Shown: positions 25,501-36,701, counted from the stretch's first letter. The stretch: 64,000 bases of DNA from Mesodorylaimus sp. YZB2_4 (GCA_030248295.1 JASANH010000863.1:124001-188000), one strand, 5' to 3'. Translations and numbers: made by a program. Notes: generated from the sequence alone by a model not told the origin.

Positions 25501-28025
25501 GCCTGGTTAGACAAGCAAAAGTGGTTCGTAGTGGAAAAATATCGCCTAGATTATTGTACCAGCTGGACAAGGTAAGGATTGGATTGCAGGCTGACGAAAA
25601 AGAGGATGGTACTAATTAAACAAAAAAATAAAGGAAGCAAAAAAATAAAAGGTGCACTGGGTCAGTAATATTAGTGGAGACAATGCAATTGCACCTCAGG
25701 GTTCACCCTTTTGATTGAATTTTCTGCTAATTCTTACGATGAGACTCTGTTCAAGTTCAGCGGTGACCATGTGATATGGTGCTTGCCGAAACGCGATATA
25801 TCGCACTATGTAGTCGTCCTGCTGGTGGTAATAGTGGCTAGTGCACTGCACCAATGATCTTAGGGCGATGGTTCAAGTTTTTGATCACATGGTTTACAAA
25901 TATTTTAATTCTGCCTGAGCCTAGAGCTTTCGAACAGGGTCACTAAGCCATGGTGCGAAACCCAAAAATGTGCATTTTGAGTTTGGTTTAATTCATAACC
26001 CCATCAACAGTGATCACCAGTTTGCGGTCACGCAAAGGTTGCACTGCTGTAGTGGCACTTGCAATGTCTGGTCTGCTTTGCTGGCCGCTATTGTTAAATT
26101 TCGTAACTACATATGTATTATGTGGCTGTATGAAAGTTTGTTCCACTTAAAATTGGATTACTGCAATCATGCGATACTTTTTTAGATAAAAAATGAACAA
26201 CGTCGCTCAATAATGTTCCAGTCCTCTGCCTTCACAATTGTTCGGAACCATTTGGAGACAAATGGCGGCGTTCGGAACGAGAATTTCAACGTGGATGAAA
26301 AACGTAGCTTGTTCAGGTACCCCCCGACCTGTGCGCCTTCTGGTCTGTAGTAACGTTCGACTGGGACCCGACCGCGGCCCCGACCCTGAAAAATATGGCT
26401 GGTGTGAGGGTCCCAAAATTGTATGCTTACAATAAGGGCAACCAGCTAATTTTCTTGATCTAGCTAGCAAATAAGGCCTGCGAAGATAAGGAAAATTCTG
26501 ATGAGGAGCAAAATATGGAATCTGAGTTGGACGATGTATCTGATAAGGATGAAGAATAGGAGCGAAGGTTATATTTACGTATAACTCGGATGCTCAGACG
26601 CTCGACGCTCGCTGATTTTGTTTTCCTTTAGTATATAATAAGACATAAATTATTGGCCGTGTAAAATTTAGTTTTTATTCCTGAGGAAATAAGTAGGTAA
26701 CACTCGCCATCCTCTAAAAGTAATCTGCACAATTAGGCTTAAACACAGTCAACCCCGACACCGGAAATAGTTGACGCCAGTCGAACACTAGTCTGTAGGA
26801 CATGGCATCATTTCCTACATAGGCAGACTATAATAACCCAGGTCATGAGCCATCTTGTTCCAGAGGGAGATACTACCTAGAAGCGCTAGACAGATCAACG
26901 GGTACATTCACTGTGCACATTGGGGAAACAGCTGATGTTTTTTTGTGCCTGCTTACTTAGCAGTCATAACTCAGGGGTCATGCCAGGTTGGAAGAGCTGG
27001 GAAACCTGGAAAATAGAGAGAATTCGAAAAGGATCTGGAAAACCTGCGAAAATCAGGTGAAACAGGAATTTTTGATCCAAAATCAGAAAAAATTATGAGA
27101 CTGCATTTCGGGGCTCAAAATTTAGACTCACAAGCCTTTTGTGTATCCTGTTGATCGTGCTGGAAATAGTGTTAGAAATAAGCTCAGGGTTAAGGTCAGA
27201 AATCTGTCAAAATTGACCGACCCCTTTTAAAGGTCAGGGTCAGAGTCAGGTCAGAAAATTTTTGGGGGTCCAGTTAAGGTCATAGTCAGGTAAGAGGTGG
27301 AAAACCCCTGGTCTTTCGAACACTAGCTGGAAATCAGTGAATCAGTTGAAATTGGTCGTAGTAGCCGGGGCAGTGTGAAAATAATTGGGGAAAAAAACCA
27401 AATTTTTGTCTTGGAAACCGAAAAAAAATCGGGGAAATCATTTTCCGCTCATTGCATGAACCCTGTAACTGCAAAAGGGGTATGTGCGCATTTGGAAAAT
27501 TAGTCTTTTGGGGTTTTGTGCGTAAGCCGTTTCTGAACCCAGTGGCTGTTTTGTCTTTGGTCTTTCTGGCATGAAATTCATAAGCTTGCTGATTTTCGTC
27601 CACGAATATGTCTATTACGTAAGAGCTGGCTCCTAAAATCTTTGCACTGATGAGTGGTTCATGTAATTGCCTTCCAGCTTGCACCTGGTCCTCTTTTCAG
27701 ACCACCATCGCTCATTCGTCCCTACGCAATGATCGATCTGAAGACACTGCAGGCTCAAGTGGAGGCGGAGCATCGTCGTACGAGTATGTCATCAATACAA
27801 ACGGGTTCGAATTCCATGATGAATGCTAATGCATCGAGTAGTCACCACGAATACGAAGCTATTTTCGACTTCAAGAAAAAGAAGAATGTAGCGTCAGTGG
27901 TCAAGAATGATTTTCAATGTGTTGTTCAGAAACAACATCAATCGGCTGCGGGACGCTATAACAGCTGTTTTAGCACAGTGGCCGAAGAGATGAATCAATA
28001 TGTCGATCTTAACAGAAGTTTCTAA
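19593..28025 (+). CDS. LAP-family leucine-rich-repeat polarity protein without PDZ domain
   Basis: Eleven exons (19593-19982, 20275-20392, 20444-20522, 21326-21536, 21601-21675, 21733-21877, 24492-24564, 24621-24747, 24809-24994, 25140-25571, 27678-28025) join in phase to 727 residues. Residues 1 to about 112 are a Ser/Arg/Asn-rich tail. About fifteen repeats of the LxxLxLxxNxLxxLP type follow to about 468, each near 23 residues. Next comes the LAP-specific segment LTCDLDASTRQKVLTCYLLP, diagnostic for Scribble, Erbin, LET-413 and Lano relatives, which hold basolateral identity in epithelia. The last 230 residues are polar and end in LNRSF; no PDZ domain is seen, an architecture like Lano (LRRC1). 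The last junction LDK-LAPGPLF is phase-consistent but follows a 2.1 kb intron and is the weakest one. ATG 19593 lies just after a TTTTTAG acceptor-like site; another in-frame ATG is at 19560. Confidence 0.88.
20764..20843. repeat. Long near-perfect hairpin in an intron
   Basis: Arms of about 36-37 bases (GCTCATGTGTCAGAATGC... and its reverse) flank the spacer CACGCGT, with one or two differences near the T run. It lies in intron 3 of the LAP gene. It may be a small MITE or a foldback insertion. Confidence 0.85.
21097..21275 (+). repeat. Dispersed repeat R2, copy 1
   Basis: About 175 bases, including GTGACCAGCCTTCCACTTGT, TTGCATTGGCAGATGATGG and TAGCACGCGTCA, recur at 22393-22566. Both copies lie in introns of the LAP gene, in the same orientation. 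Confidence 0.85.
22393..22566 (+). repeat. Dispersed repeat R2, copy 2
   Basis: This is the same family as 21097-21275, with small deletions. It directly precedes a TGTAC-rich tract. Confidence 0.85.
22567..22830. repeat. TGTAC/ATGTAC-rich degenerate simple repeat
   Basis: The tract is built from GTAC, GTGTAC, CATATGTAC and CATGTAC words. Alternating purine-pyrimidine steps dominate, giving many small palindromes. Frames on both strands stay open only because the composition lacks stops. It lies in an intron of the LAP gene. Confidence 0.7.
23230..23690. repeat. ATATAC/GTACAT microsatellite-like tract
   Basis: The word composition is the same as in 22567-22830, grading into ATATATAC, CATATATCCGTACAT and related repeats around 23500-23600. 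The long Tyr/Ile/Cys-rich translations here are repeat products. It sits in the 2.6 kb intron of the LAP gene. Confidence 0.8.
23815..24145. mobile_element. MITE with AGACCATTTCACAGA ends
   Basis: The left end TATAGACCATTTCACAGAC and the reversed right end TATAGACCATTTCACAGAT match, and similarity continues into an AAATTT-rich part. The interior has ACCCACTTATGGCAATTTT, and a related fragment lies at 47605-47745. It is in an intron of the LAP gene and is non-coding. Confidence 0.8.
25572..27677 (+). other. Last LAP intron, with a GGTCAG-rich repeat
   Basis: Donor GTAAGG and acceptor CTTCCAG bound 2.1 kb with no recognised exon. The part 27190-27310 is made of AGGTCAGGGTCAGGTCAG-type words and recurs at 43425-43555 with the same ending GTGGAAAACCCCTGG...TCGAACAC-like sequence. 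A lost PDZ exon would be expected in this interval or downstream, but I see none. Confidence 0.6.
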
Positions 28026-28837
28026 AATCTATGCACTTATCAGACCTTGGATATCCACTACTTGCAGCATTTCTCTTGTTGCCTTTAATTTCGGTTCTTT
28101 TGACCTGGGTTGTGACTGCATGAAGCGTTTGCACTGTGATTGGTTTTTTAGACGCCAGTACTTGATCAAGTTGACATTTTTATCCTCTTTTTATGATCTG
28201 ACATTTTGCTTCATCTATCTGCAATAGTGATGAGTTCGCAAGCACTGCCTTCCTGTTTTGCTCTGTTTTTTGGTGAAATCTCTTGTGCAATGGATTTAGT
28301 TGTGGTGGAATCGTTTCAATAACTCGCGAGTAATGTGAATTTGTGGAACTTGTGATTGCAGCACATGCACATGTCAATCTTATACACCTTCAGTTCGGAA
28401 AATGTGGGTTTTCTCAAGTTATCTGCGAATCCACGCTTACTCGGAAGTCTCACCCTCGAATATGTCCCCATGGGGCTCGATGGTTCGGGCTTTCTGTGTT
28501 TCCGTTTTGTTAGGCAGAACTTGAATCTGACTAACGATAAGAGATTCTTCCGGGAGTGAGTAAAACATTTTTCATAATCTTGGTTCACGGGTTACAAAAT
28601 TTTTTCGAAAATGTACTAGCCACAACTTGAAATGTAATCTTTCCCTCGAACATATCTCCATCTAAATCCTTCATTTCCCGCGAGGAGAGTTTCGAGTGAA
28701 ACGGTACCTAATCAAATAGGTGGGCATGGAAGTACCCACCATTGTCATGATACTTCATGTTCATGTTCGTTTTACCACAGCACCAAACGCTTATGCGCGC
28801 TCGAGGGTGAAGGGACACATTTTACCCGAAATGATTT
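28026..28837. other. Downstream of the LAP gene, no gene supported
   Basis: Short frames on both strands show no family features and no splice chain. Nothing else is recognised. Confidence 0.45.
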
Positions 28838-28922
28838 ACCGGCCCGCGAGTCGAACACTCGCGCGTATCTGCGCACCTGGCGTGAGAGGCAGATGCCTAA
28901 CCCACCAGGCCACGAGGCCACC
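28838..28922 (-). tRNA. tRNA-like sequence, possibly a pseudogene or SINE source
   Basis: On the minus strand a D-arm can form (GCCT, loop GGTGGGTT, AGGC), followed by an anticodon-like arm TCTGC-CTCTCAC...GCAGA with an extended loop, and a five-pair T arm around TGTTCGA. The acceptor pairing is weak beyond GGCC. The loop would need a short intron to give a CTC (Glu-like) anticodon. I cannot confirm a functional tRNA. Confidence 0.35.
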
Positions 28923-29870
28923 GACTTTTCAAGCTGGAAATTTTACAGGCAAAAAAGAAAACTTGGCAAAGAATGCATATTATAGCTGGGTGGCTCTCCA
29001 AAAAATACTTGCGTTGATAACTTTACGCCTTATTCAGTGTGATCACAGCACTGCATACTTTTGCTTGAACTATAAATAACTGATCATTGGCGCGATCCTA
29101 TAAATCAGCCGTTAGGGGATGCAGTACTGCATCTCCCATCACCACGGAATTTACAGAACAACCACGGTGCAAATTGATTGCATCAGCGAGCTTCCCTTTA
29201 TCATCAGGGTATAATGTGATTATGTGATACGACCGCGTCCGTATCACTGCTGGCTCCGTGCAGAGTATCGATTGCCAGTCGAGCCTCTACATACTCAAAT
29301 TTTGCAGCACCTTCGAGCTCATACGAAACTCCTGACTCACTGTGAGAAAAGCTTTTCATCAGGAAAGAATTATTCGTCCATAGCTCTTTCTTGACGGATT
29401 GTGCTAACTAGGTGAGCTTGTTAGGAATAGGGAGTTGTTGAAAATGCTCCCTAAGAGAGAGAAGAAAAAAATTTTTTACTTTTCACGATGTGTAATATAC
29501 AGTATGATAGGCGCGTCAGAATGCTAAGGAGAGGTGTGGGAGTAATTTGCCGAGTGAAATACATTAAGACAGACTTTCTGTAAGAATCGACTATTTTCGA
29601 GAGACAGTGGACAACCTAAAAAAATAGAATTGCGATTTTTGGTGTTGAATCGATGGGGTAACTGTGTAGGTGTGCTCATTGCTATTCTTTTCGCCTGGAA
29701 CCCGCCCGTTGACTTTATATTGGGATTAGAGTGATTTTGTGAAACACGAAAATTTTTGTAAAAAGTAGGTTGGGCGATATCGCCCATATCTGGTCAATCA
29801 TTGAGCTGACTAATATTTTCATGACTACCCTGATAGAGAAATTGAACGCAGAATCCGAATCTGGCTTTCA
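28923..29870. other. Intergenic, no gene supported
   Basis: No domain, exon chain or clear repeat family was recognised. Confidence 0.45.
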
Positions 29871-31197
29871 AATTTGTCTATCTAAAATAGTTAGTGCGCT
29901 ATTCACTATTTTCGCGCGAAATTCAAATTTTTGACACCCGGGTCACTTTACATTGAGCCCCGCCAAACGAGTGTAAAGAACGGGTCACCTCTATTTCTTC
30001 TAGGTGTACCATACAGAATTCAATGGGCTCTCGAAAGAGACCAGTCGCGTCTCTTTTTATAATGACCAAGGTGTGCTAGGGCTTCTCAAAGTTCCCCGAC
30101 GACATAGATTTTTGACCAAAAATAGCTATTTCCCTGCTTCCTCCAAAATTGTCACACCAGACACGTCTTTTTCACGCTAGTCTATTGCAGAATTCAAAGA
30201 CGAGTCGAATGAGCGTACGCAGAGCTTTGTAGCTTGCCCGGATCATGAAATACACAAGAAAACAAGCGCGTCATTTCATACTAGCCAGTCAAAAAACTTG
30301 CTAGTTGAGGAGTGGACCAGACGAAGTTTGGTAATGCCTGTTTGCTATTGGCGAAAGCTAATAGCGAATGTACTAAGTTTGCTAATGGCTGAGAATGCGT
30401 TAGGCGTTGCATTGACGCCATTGTTTTTTGCATAAAGCTCTGGCATAAAATGCAGCACTGAACCTGGAGAAAGTCACTGTGAAAAGTTTTGCTGCCCACC
30501 ATCATCCCAGAATGAAGTTGCTCTGGACTTTGTTTGTGCTGTCACTCTTTTTAACATCAGTAATAGCCCCACCGGTGCCCTAATGTCTGGTTCAGGGGCC
30601 ATTGTCTAGGATAGCAACAATAACACTGTGATCACGGCGACCGTCAAAAGTTGGCTGATTTGGTCCATCCGGCAGACCCGGCAAGAGTTAAGGCCTGTAG
30701 AGAAATTTGGCGCTGACAACATAGCGGACCTGATCTTGGCGAGAACCAGCGGAATATTTGATTACCAACGACACAACTTGTAAAATCTGTTCATGTGCAG
30801 AAAACATCTAAAGTCACAGATTGGAATAGATCAGAAAGGAATATGCTTTCTCATAGGCACAGCGTCTCAAAATGTGGAGTACTGTACAGTATTTGGAAGG
30901 GCTCTAATGACCCCGCACTGCAGCAGTTGTAGGCCACAAATCGCTAACAAAATCTGAATCGCAGACAATACCTTGGTATAATCGTGCCTTTGTTCCTCTG
31001 GGCACTGGTAAACGTTGTGAAATTGTCTTTGGCAAACATTGATTTTCAACATGCATAGGAATGTGTGCAAGGCATCAAGTTTTCATACAAAGCTTGCCAA
31101 CAGGAGAGGATTTACCTGTACAAAGAACAGACATTAGCACAGAAACTGAAAGCGAAATTCCAGGGGATGAACTACGAACTCGTCACCATCACACTGT

Positions 31198-32010
31198 GTG
31201 TATGATACCCCCCAGCATCGCCGCACATCCAGAGGCTCAGACTGGAAAAGACCCTGTTTTTCTGGCAGCAGCTACGAGATATCCCCGGACTCACAAGACA
31301 TCGCAACCTCAAGACAGGAATGTGAACAAGTAAAAGTTAGTATCCGTCAAACAGCTGAATCTATTGGTTTCACTAATGTAGACTTCCCAGCTAAATTTCT
31401 GTCCTTGAAGCCAATTACAAAAGCTAAGAGGGTAAACGTCGCCCACCATGTAACGTGCTGTTATGGCTGCCTTTGCGCCGGATGCTCCAAAGCAGATGAA
31501 ACAAATGGTGAGTGGAAAGGAGCGTGGAATGGCTTGGAAGAACAAAAAAATTCTGACAAATTTTCTGGTGTCGTGGAAGATGCCATTGAACAGTATCTGA
31601 ATGCGACAAGTCGACAAGACAGACTTCGAACGCTCGCAGTTATGGCGCCTTGGTTTCAATGGAAAGGACTAGAAAAATTTATTCCAGGACTCACGTTCTA
31701 CATGTGGAAAGAAGCTAGAAAATCGTCTAGAATGTTCAAAGCCAATTTGGCTGGCACCAGAACGTTCGAAGGTACGCGAGCGCAATGACAAAAGAAAAGT
31801 TTTGGCATTTACTGAATTCATAACATCACCCCAAGTGGCTAGTGAATTACCCTTTGGAGAAGTGACTGTGAGAGATACAAAGGGCTAAAAAAAAGAAAGA
31901 TATTCCCAATCTTCTCGACATCTGCCAATTCTCGCATCATCCAACACTATAAAATCGATATGGAGCAGAATGGAAAGAGCGATATGGTCACGATTGGTGG
32001 AAGCACGTGA
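31198..32010 (+). pseudogene. Decayed protein of a multicopy invertebrate element
   Basis: The first frame (to 31788) carries CCYGCLCAGCS, a region ending RLRTLAVMAPW, and LTFYMWKEARK. After frame changes near 31790 the reading continues with VLAFTEFITSPQVASELPFG, then IIQHYKIDMEQNG. The order of these blocks (FYxWxxARK, then LxFxxFxxSPxVxxxLPFG, then RIxxxY) matches uncharacterised multicopy proteins I recall from cnidarian, sponge and mollusc genomes. The function in those is unknown to me. Stops and frameshifts show it is dead here. Confidence 0.5.
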
Positions 32011-32694
32011 GCATTAGGAAACACACAAAGCAAGCAGAGCGGCAGTATTTGAAGGACTTCAGCATTGAGAGCTGAGTACGCACTGCTGAAAGAGCCCATC
32101 TATTTTCCAGTGCACCCAGTGTATTCACAGCGCTACTGTGATATGGCTATTTGGATTTGCCGCACAATTAGAGTGAGAATCTCTTCTTATGTCAGAACCA
32201 AAGCAAGCAAGCTCATTAGGAATAGATACGTTTCGTTTTATTGATCCTGCCATCAGGTTCTTCTGCACCTTGACCAAATTTTATTCTGTAGATTTGCATG
32301 ACGGCTGATTAGGCACAGGCACGTGCATTATCCTGTTCTGCATATTGACTTTAGACTGCATTCCAGTTTTCTTATTTTGCACCGATTATCAACTAGTCTT
32401 GCTATAGGCCTGTGTATTAGGAAAGGTATATAAGGACGAGCCCTGAGCATGTCAGTCACTGTGTCTATTTCTCTCGGAACAAGTAAATCGGTATTCGGAT
32501 TGGTGTGTTCTTCATATTTGATTGGAATTCGATGGCTCGCATTGCCAAGGTCGGTCGTCAAGGGTGGTATCACCCGCATCAGTTGCGCACATTGGGTAAG
32601 CATCATTGAGTGTGGTGTGATTAGGACTGAGGGCTAGGAACATCCCAGCCTAACTACATCACACTACAAAGCCAGCGACCAGAGGATTCAACCA

Positions 32695-33120
32695 TGAATG
32701 CTATTTATCCATTAGAGTTAGGCTGGGCTCTGAAAGATAGAAAACAAGTGAAGCGCTTTACCGAAGCCCAGAAACAGTTTCTATTGAAATAGTTCAACGA
32801 AGGCATTACAGGCTCAATATGATCCCAAAGACGTCGCCAAGCTCATGAGAAACAGCCCCCTGTCTCCTGCTAAAGAGGACTGGCTGACAGCAGCACAGGC
32901 TCAAAGCTTTTGGTCCGCGCTTGAACTAAACCGTGAAGAAGCAATGGCATCTGACGGTCAGGCGCCAGCCAATGACGATGATATGGACCCAAGTTACGAC
33001 GATCACATTGGTTCCGACGACTCTCTGGGGCGCATGTTTGATCAAAACGTTCAGAACGTCGTCGAGTCGCTGCATGCAGAGATTTTTGATCAAGGAGTCG
33101 ATGAATCTACATTTGAATAG
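32695..33120 (+). pseudogene. Decayed C-terminal part of the same element protein
   Basis: The frame begins LELGWALKDRK and contains VKRFTEAQKQFLLK, then a stop and frame change near 32791. It resumes YDPKDVAKLMRNSPL, EDWLTAAQAQSFWSAL, and an acidic tail to the stop at 33118. The FTExQKxxLLxxFNEG..DPxxVAxxMR..WLTxxQxxSFWSxL pattern recurs at the C-terminus of the same class of multicopy invertebrate proteins. It lies just inside the right inverted repeat. Confidence 0.5.
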
Positions 33121-33660
33121 CGCATTGATAAGTCTATAAAGTCTGTGATTAGGAGAGGGCCGACATAAAAATGTGAGGTATGCGCTGCACAAAACTGCTA
33201 TGTGACTGCTGGTAATGAGAAAAAGCTGATTTGTACCAAGCCCTCGTGTCCAAGTCCTGTTTTCTTGTGTATTTCGCGATCCCGGCAAGCTACAAAGCTC
33301 TGCGTACGCTCATTCGACTCGTCTTTGAATTCTGCACTAGACTAGCGTGAAGAAAGACGTGTCTGGTGGAGGGAGAAGGGAAATAGCTATTTTGGTCAAA
33401 AATCTAGGTCGTCGGCGAACTTTGAGAAGCCCTAGCACACCTTGGTCATTATAAAAAGAGGCGCGAATGGTCCCTTTCGATAGGCCATTGAATTCTGCAT
33501 AACGCACATGGAAGAAATAGAGGTGACCCGTTCTTTACACTCGGTTGGCGAAGTTCAGTGCAAAGTGACCCTAAATTTGAAAATTTGAAATTCGCGCGAA
33601 AATGTTGAATAGCACAAAAACTTTTTGAGATGGACAAATTATAATACTCATTGATTTTTT

Positions 33661-33750
33661 TCCAAGATATAGATACGGATATTGATATCTTTATCTATAT
33701 CTTTCTTAGGTATGGATATTAGAATTATATCCATATCTGTATCTTTTTTC
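33661..33750. repeat. GATATAGATA simple repeat
   Basis: Degenerate GATATAGATACGGATATTG-type units start just outside the large transposon's right end. A similar tract is at 52135-52225. Confidence 0.75.
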
Positions 33751-34257
33751 AAAGTCATATCTACCACAGTAGGCACAAGTTCGAGTACATTTCGACTGGC
33801 ACGCATTGCGTCTTGCATTACTGCTCTGCCGGCAAGTGCTCAGTTCTACAACCAGATGACTCAGCTCTTTATGGACAATGTATACGAGTATTTCGGTGGA
33901 ATTTTACAGCTGCTTCTGTATGAGTGCGTCGTAGTGCTGTGAAAAATATTTCTAATGGATGTGTTCGCTTTATTATGTGCACATTAGAAGTGAAATATGA
34001 TCAAATTATGGCATTTTCTGATCGATCACATCATATACTGCTGTTATGATATAACAGAAAAATTTTGTGCTTGCAATTGTAAATTTTCAAAGTTTTAAAG
34101 GCAAAACCCATGCATTTTGGGTCGGGTCCTGTTGGACCCCGGGTCGGCCGATGCTGGTGAGAAATCCATATAAAATTATTATGCTCCGTGTTATACCCGT
34201 CAGATGCGGGGCCCAAGAGTTATACCAACTAAGGTAATATATATTTGTCATGGCACT

Positions 34258-34565
34258 GGTCGACCCCTTGTGCTGCAACGAGCATTCATTCGATATTGAG
34301 AGGATTCGTAAATCGAGTCCCCAGCAGCACCCTAGCGCTCAATTCTTCTGTTTCTTCATCAAGGTCAGATAACTCACAAATTTTCACCTGGTCTTTCTGT
34401 TTTCCATCTCGTCTATGACCTTTCCCAAGATATCTAATATTCCCAATCATACTCATTAATCTTCTGCGACCTTTATGTGAAGGTAATTACTTTCTCTAAA
34501 CTCAAAGGCGAGGCTGTTTTCTAGTTCAGAAATATCCTACGTTTTTTCGCACTGTTTGCTATCGT
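34258..34565 (+). repeat. Duplicate of the receptor locus lacking helices 1-4
   Basis: The stretch from AGAGGATTCGTAAATCGAGT through TTCTTCATCAAGGTCAGATA and TAATTACTTTCTCTAAACTC matches 36702-36910. It continues directly into GGCGAGGCTGTTTTCTAG, which in the other copy begins only at 37557. So this copy lacks the intervening 650 bases that hold receptor helices 1-4. Confidence 0.75.
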
Positions 34566-35527
34566 CGTCGAAGATCGAATGCCTATAAAATTGACGATGT
34601 CACCATCATTTGTCGCTGCCGCATTGAAAACAGATATGGAATACGAAATCGTTAGGGTGAAAAAAATTGCGAGTGCCAGCATTCACAGCCTCAAATGCCT
34701 GGAATTAAAAACGTTACGCCTAACAAGAGAACGGCCACTCAACCTCGGTTGTTTTCTGTTTGGAAGAAGAGAAAGGCTAGCAATCTAGAATGTCGTAGAT
34801 GGTATCATTTGAAGTGTATTGATGCGCAGGAAGCATCTGCTTTTTTATGTTTCCGTTGGCTACTTTTGTTGATGATACGATAATTAAAGTCATTTGAATC
34901 ATGCACTTTTCGATAGATAAAGGTTTTATACGCGAAAGAAAAAGCTGTTGACCAGCTGTATAGTTTGAATTTCCCGCACTCGGCGTAAGTGGTCGCTCAA
35001 TGCAGGTGCGCCATGGTACATGAAGTATGCGATGACGAGCTGGCGATAACGGCGCGTCGAGAACTGACCCTACTTTGACCTCATAAAAACCTGAAACTTT
35101 CATATATATATCGGTGATGGGGTAGAATTAAATCTCTATACACGGCTACACGCCCGTCACCCCCCTGTTTCACTGCCCTGTCATCGAGGCAATCTACTGC
35201 TGTGGCCGCAATCTACTCAAAGACATGACATGAATCCTATTCACAGATGAACCAGTGCGAAGTCGCTCTTTTTAAAATACGCTAATCAGCCAATTCCAGC
35301 AGCAACTAGTCAATGCTGGACCGCAAAATCAGGTAATGCACAAAATCAGGAAAAAATGGAGGTGCAGTGCTGTACTTTCCATGGACCATTCCTGCAACCT
35401 CATGTAATCACAGACCGATGTATAGGTTCCAATCGTCCCTGGTCCGACACAGCTAATTGATTGCCAGCTGGAGCACAACCCGATCTATCCATGACTTGCT
35501 TCAAGCTCGACACAAATTTGCTGTATC
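34566..35527. other. Intergenic, no gene supported
   Basis: The open frame at 34579-34883 has no recognised domain and no start context. Nothing else is seen. Confidence 0.45.
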
Positions 35528-36472
35528 TCATAACCCATCACCCGAAGCTGGTGTAGGCGCAACTTGTGATGATCGAGCAAACAGCTTTTTATAAAATACC
35601 AGGGCCTTCTTCCTGAAATCCTTGATCACATAAATGGTCACGTACGCGTTCACTGCAGCGGTCAATGGGAATGGGGCGATCAATGGTCGACTGACCCAAG
35701 GATCGAAAAATGGTAGGAAACTCTGCAGCAATTTGATCGTGACTCCTGGCATTTGTGCGAACAAGGGCACGGCTGATATGATCAGCACGACGGTGATGAT
35801 TTCTCGACTTTCATTGATCAGCCGACTTTGCAACTGGCTCTGGGCTGCATTTCGTTTGTGATTGCGAATTTTCTTGATCACTTTGTACGAATAGTAGACC
35901 AGAATAATGTAGAACACGATATGGGCCATGGCTGCTAAGCCGACGACTCCGGCCAACAAGTGACTTTTCACTTGGGTGCCGCATAGGCCGAGGTCGTCCT
36001 GGCCAAGACTGCCGGTGATAAAAAAGGGCAGAAGCCAGGTCAGCCCGTATAGCAGAATAATGCCCACGGCTATCAGGACGTTACGATTGGTGAACAATTT
36101 CAGGTACTTTTGGTTGTTGTAGAGTGACAGATATCGATTATATGCCACCAGAGGAGGGACGCCAATCGATAGGGTCCCTAGCAAGTACTCGACTGGCCCC
36201 GCTATTTTGCATTCAATACGTGTGAAATCGAGGATAAAGGGGGCCTCCAGAGCCACATAGTTCAAACAGAACAGGAAATCGCTTAGTGCCAACATAAACA
36301 TCAACCATTCGTGCGGTTTCCGTGTCTTATATTCATGCGCGATGATGAGCATAAGAAAAAAATTGCCTGGCATTCCGCATGCTCCTATAAAACCTGAGGT
36401 GATCGATAACAGCAGGTTAGCCGGGTGGGTTGTATTGAAAGAGCGTTCGTCCATTGCAATCGTTGTGGACAT
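35528..36472 (-). CDS. Seven-helix G-protein-coupled receptor, rhodopsin-like, intact
   Basis: A single exon of 314 codons starts at a true ATG. Near residue 13 the N-terminus carries NTTH, a glycosylation site. Seven hydrophobic segments follow, including LLLSITSGFIGACGMPGNFF (helix 1 with GN), LMFMLALSDFLFCLNYV (helix 2 with the SD pair), and a third ending PPLVAYNRYLSLY, where the DRY motif is NRY. Helix 5 contains HIVFYIILVYYSYKVI, and helix 6 EIITVVLIISAVPLF. Helix 7 has VNAYVTIYVIKDFRKK, a loose NPxxY plus a basic helix 8. Cys before helix 3 (ECKIAG) can pair with a loop-2 Cys. Nematodes carry many such divergent single-exon receptors for peptides or odours, and the ligand cannot be read from sequence. 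It is related to the damaged copy at 42.7-45.1 kb. Confidence 0.87.
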   Translation of the reverse strand: MSTTIAMDERSFNTTHPANLLLSITSGFIGACGMPGNFFLMLIIAHEYKTRKPHEWLMFMLALSDFLFCLNYVALEAPFILDFTRIECKIAGPVEYLLGTLSIGVPPLVAYNRYLSLYNNQKYLKLFTNRNVLIAVGIILLYGLTWLLPFFITGSLGQDDLGLCGTQVKSHLLAGVVGLAAMAHIVFYIILVYYSYKVIKKIRNHKRNAAQSQLQSRLINESREIITVVLIISAVPLFAQMPGVTIKLLQSFLPFFDPWVSRPLIAPFPLTAAVNAYVTIYVIKDFRKKALVFYKKLFARSSQVAPTPASGDGL

Positions 36473-36701
36473 TGGATTCGTTCGATCGATGATAAATTTG
36501 TTAAATGATCGAAACCTTGAAACTGCGGGAAAGCAAGTCCAAGAAGAAGCTAATGCATCGGCTTATGCACTGTTCAGGTCAGGTGGTAAAATCAAAACGA
36601 GCAAAGGCGCGAACGGTAGGAGACATAAACTTGAAGGAATCGACCCCTGGTGCTGCTACGGTCGACCACTGGTGCTGCTGCGAGCATTTATTCGATACTG
36701 A

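Larger units (their letters stand above)
29871..33640. mobile_element. 3.8 kb decayed transposon with nearly 400 bp terminal inverted repeats
   Basis: 29871-30262 and 33251-33640 are inverted copies of each other. Shared blocks include AATTTGTC(C/T)ATCT, TTTTCGCGCGAA, GTGTAAAGAACGGGTCACCTC, GGTGTGCTAGGGCTTCTCAA and GACGAGTCGAATGAGCGTAC. Between them lie damaged coding segments at 31198-32000 and 32695-33120. The whole looks like one element that carried its own gene or genes and then decayed. The target-site duplication is not clear. I cannot assign it to a named superfamily. Confidence 0.8.

Noticed and set aside
14367..28025. Operon of the glucosyltransferase and LAP genes
   Set aside because: Same orientation, but 980 bases apart; the acceptor-like site before the LAP ATG alone is not enough to claim trans-splicing.
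30511..30585. Short frame MKLLWTLFVLSLFLTS... resembling a signal peptide
   Set aside because: It stops after 23 codons inside a decayed transposon, with no exon to continue it.
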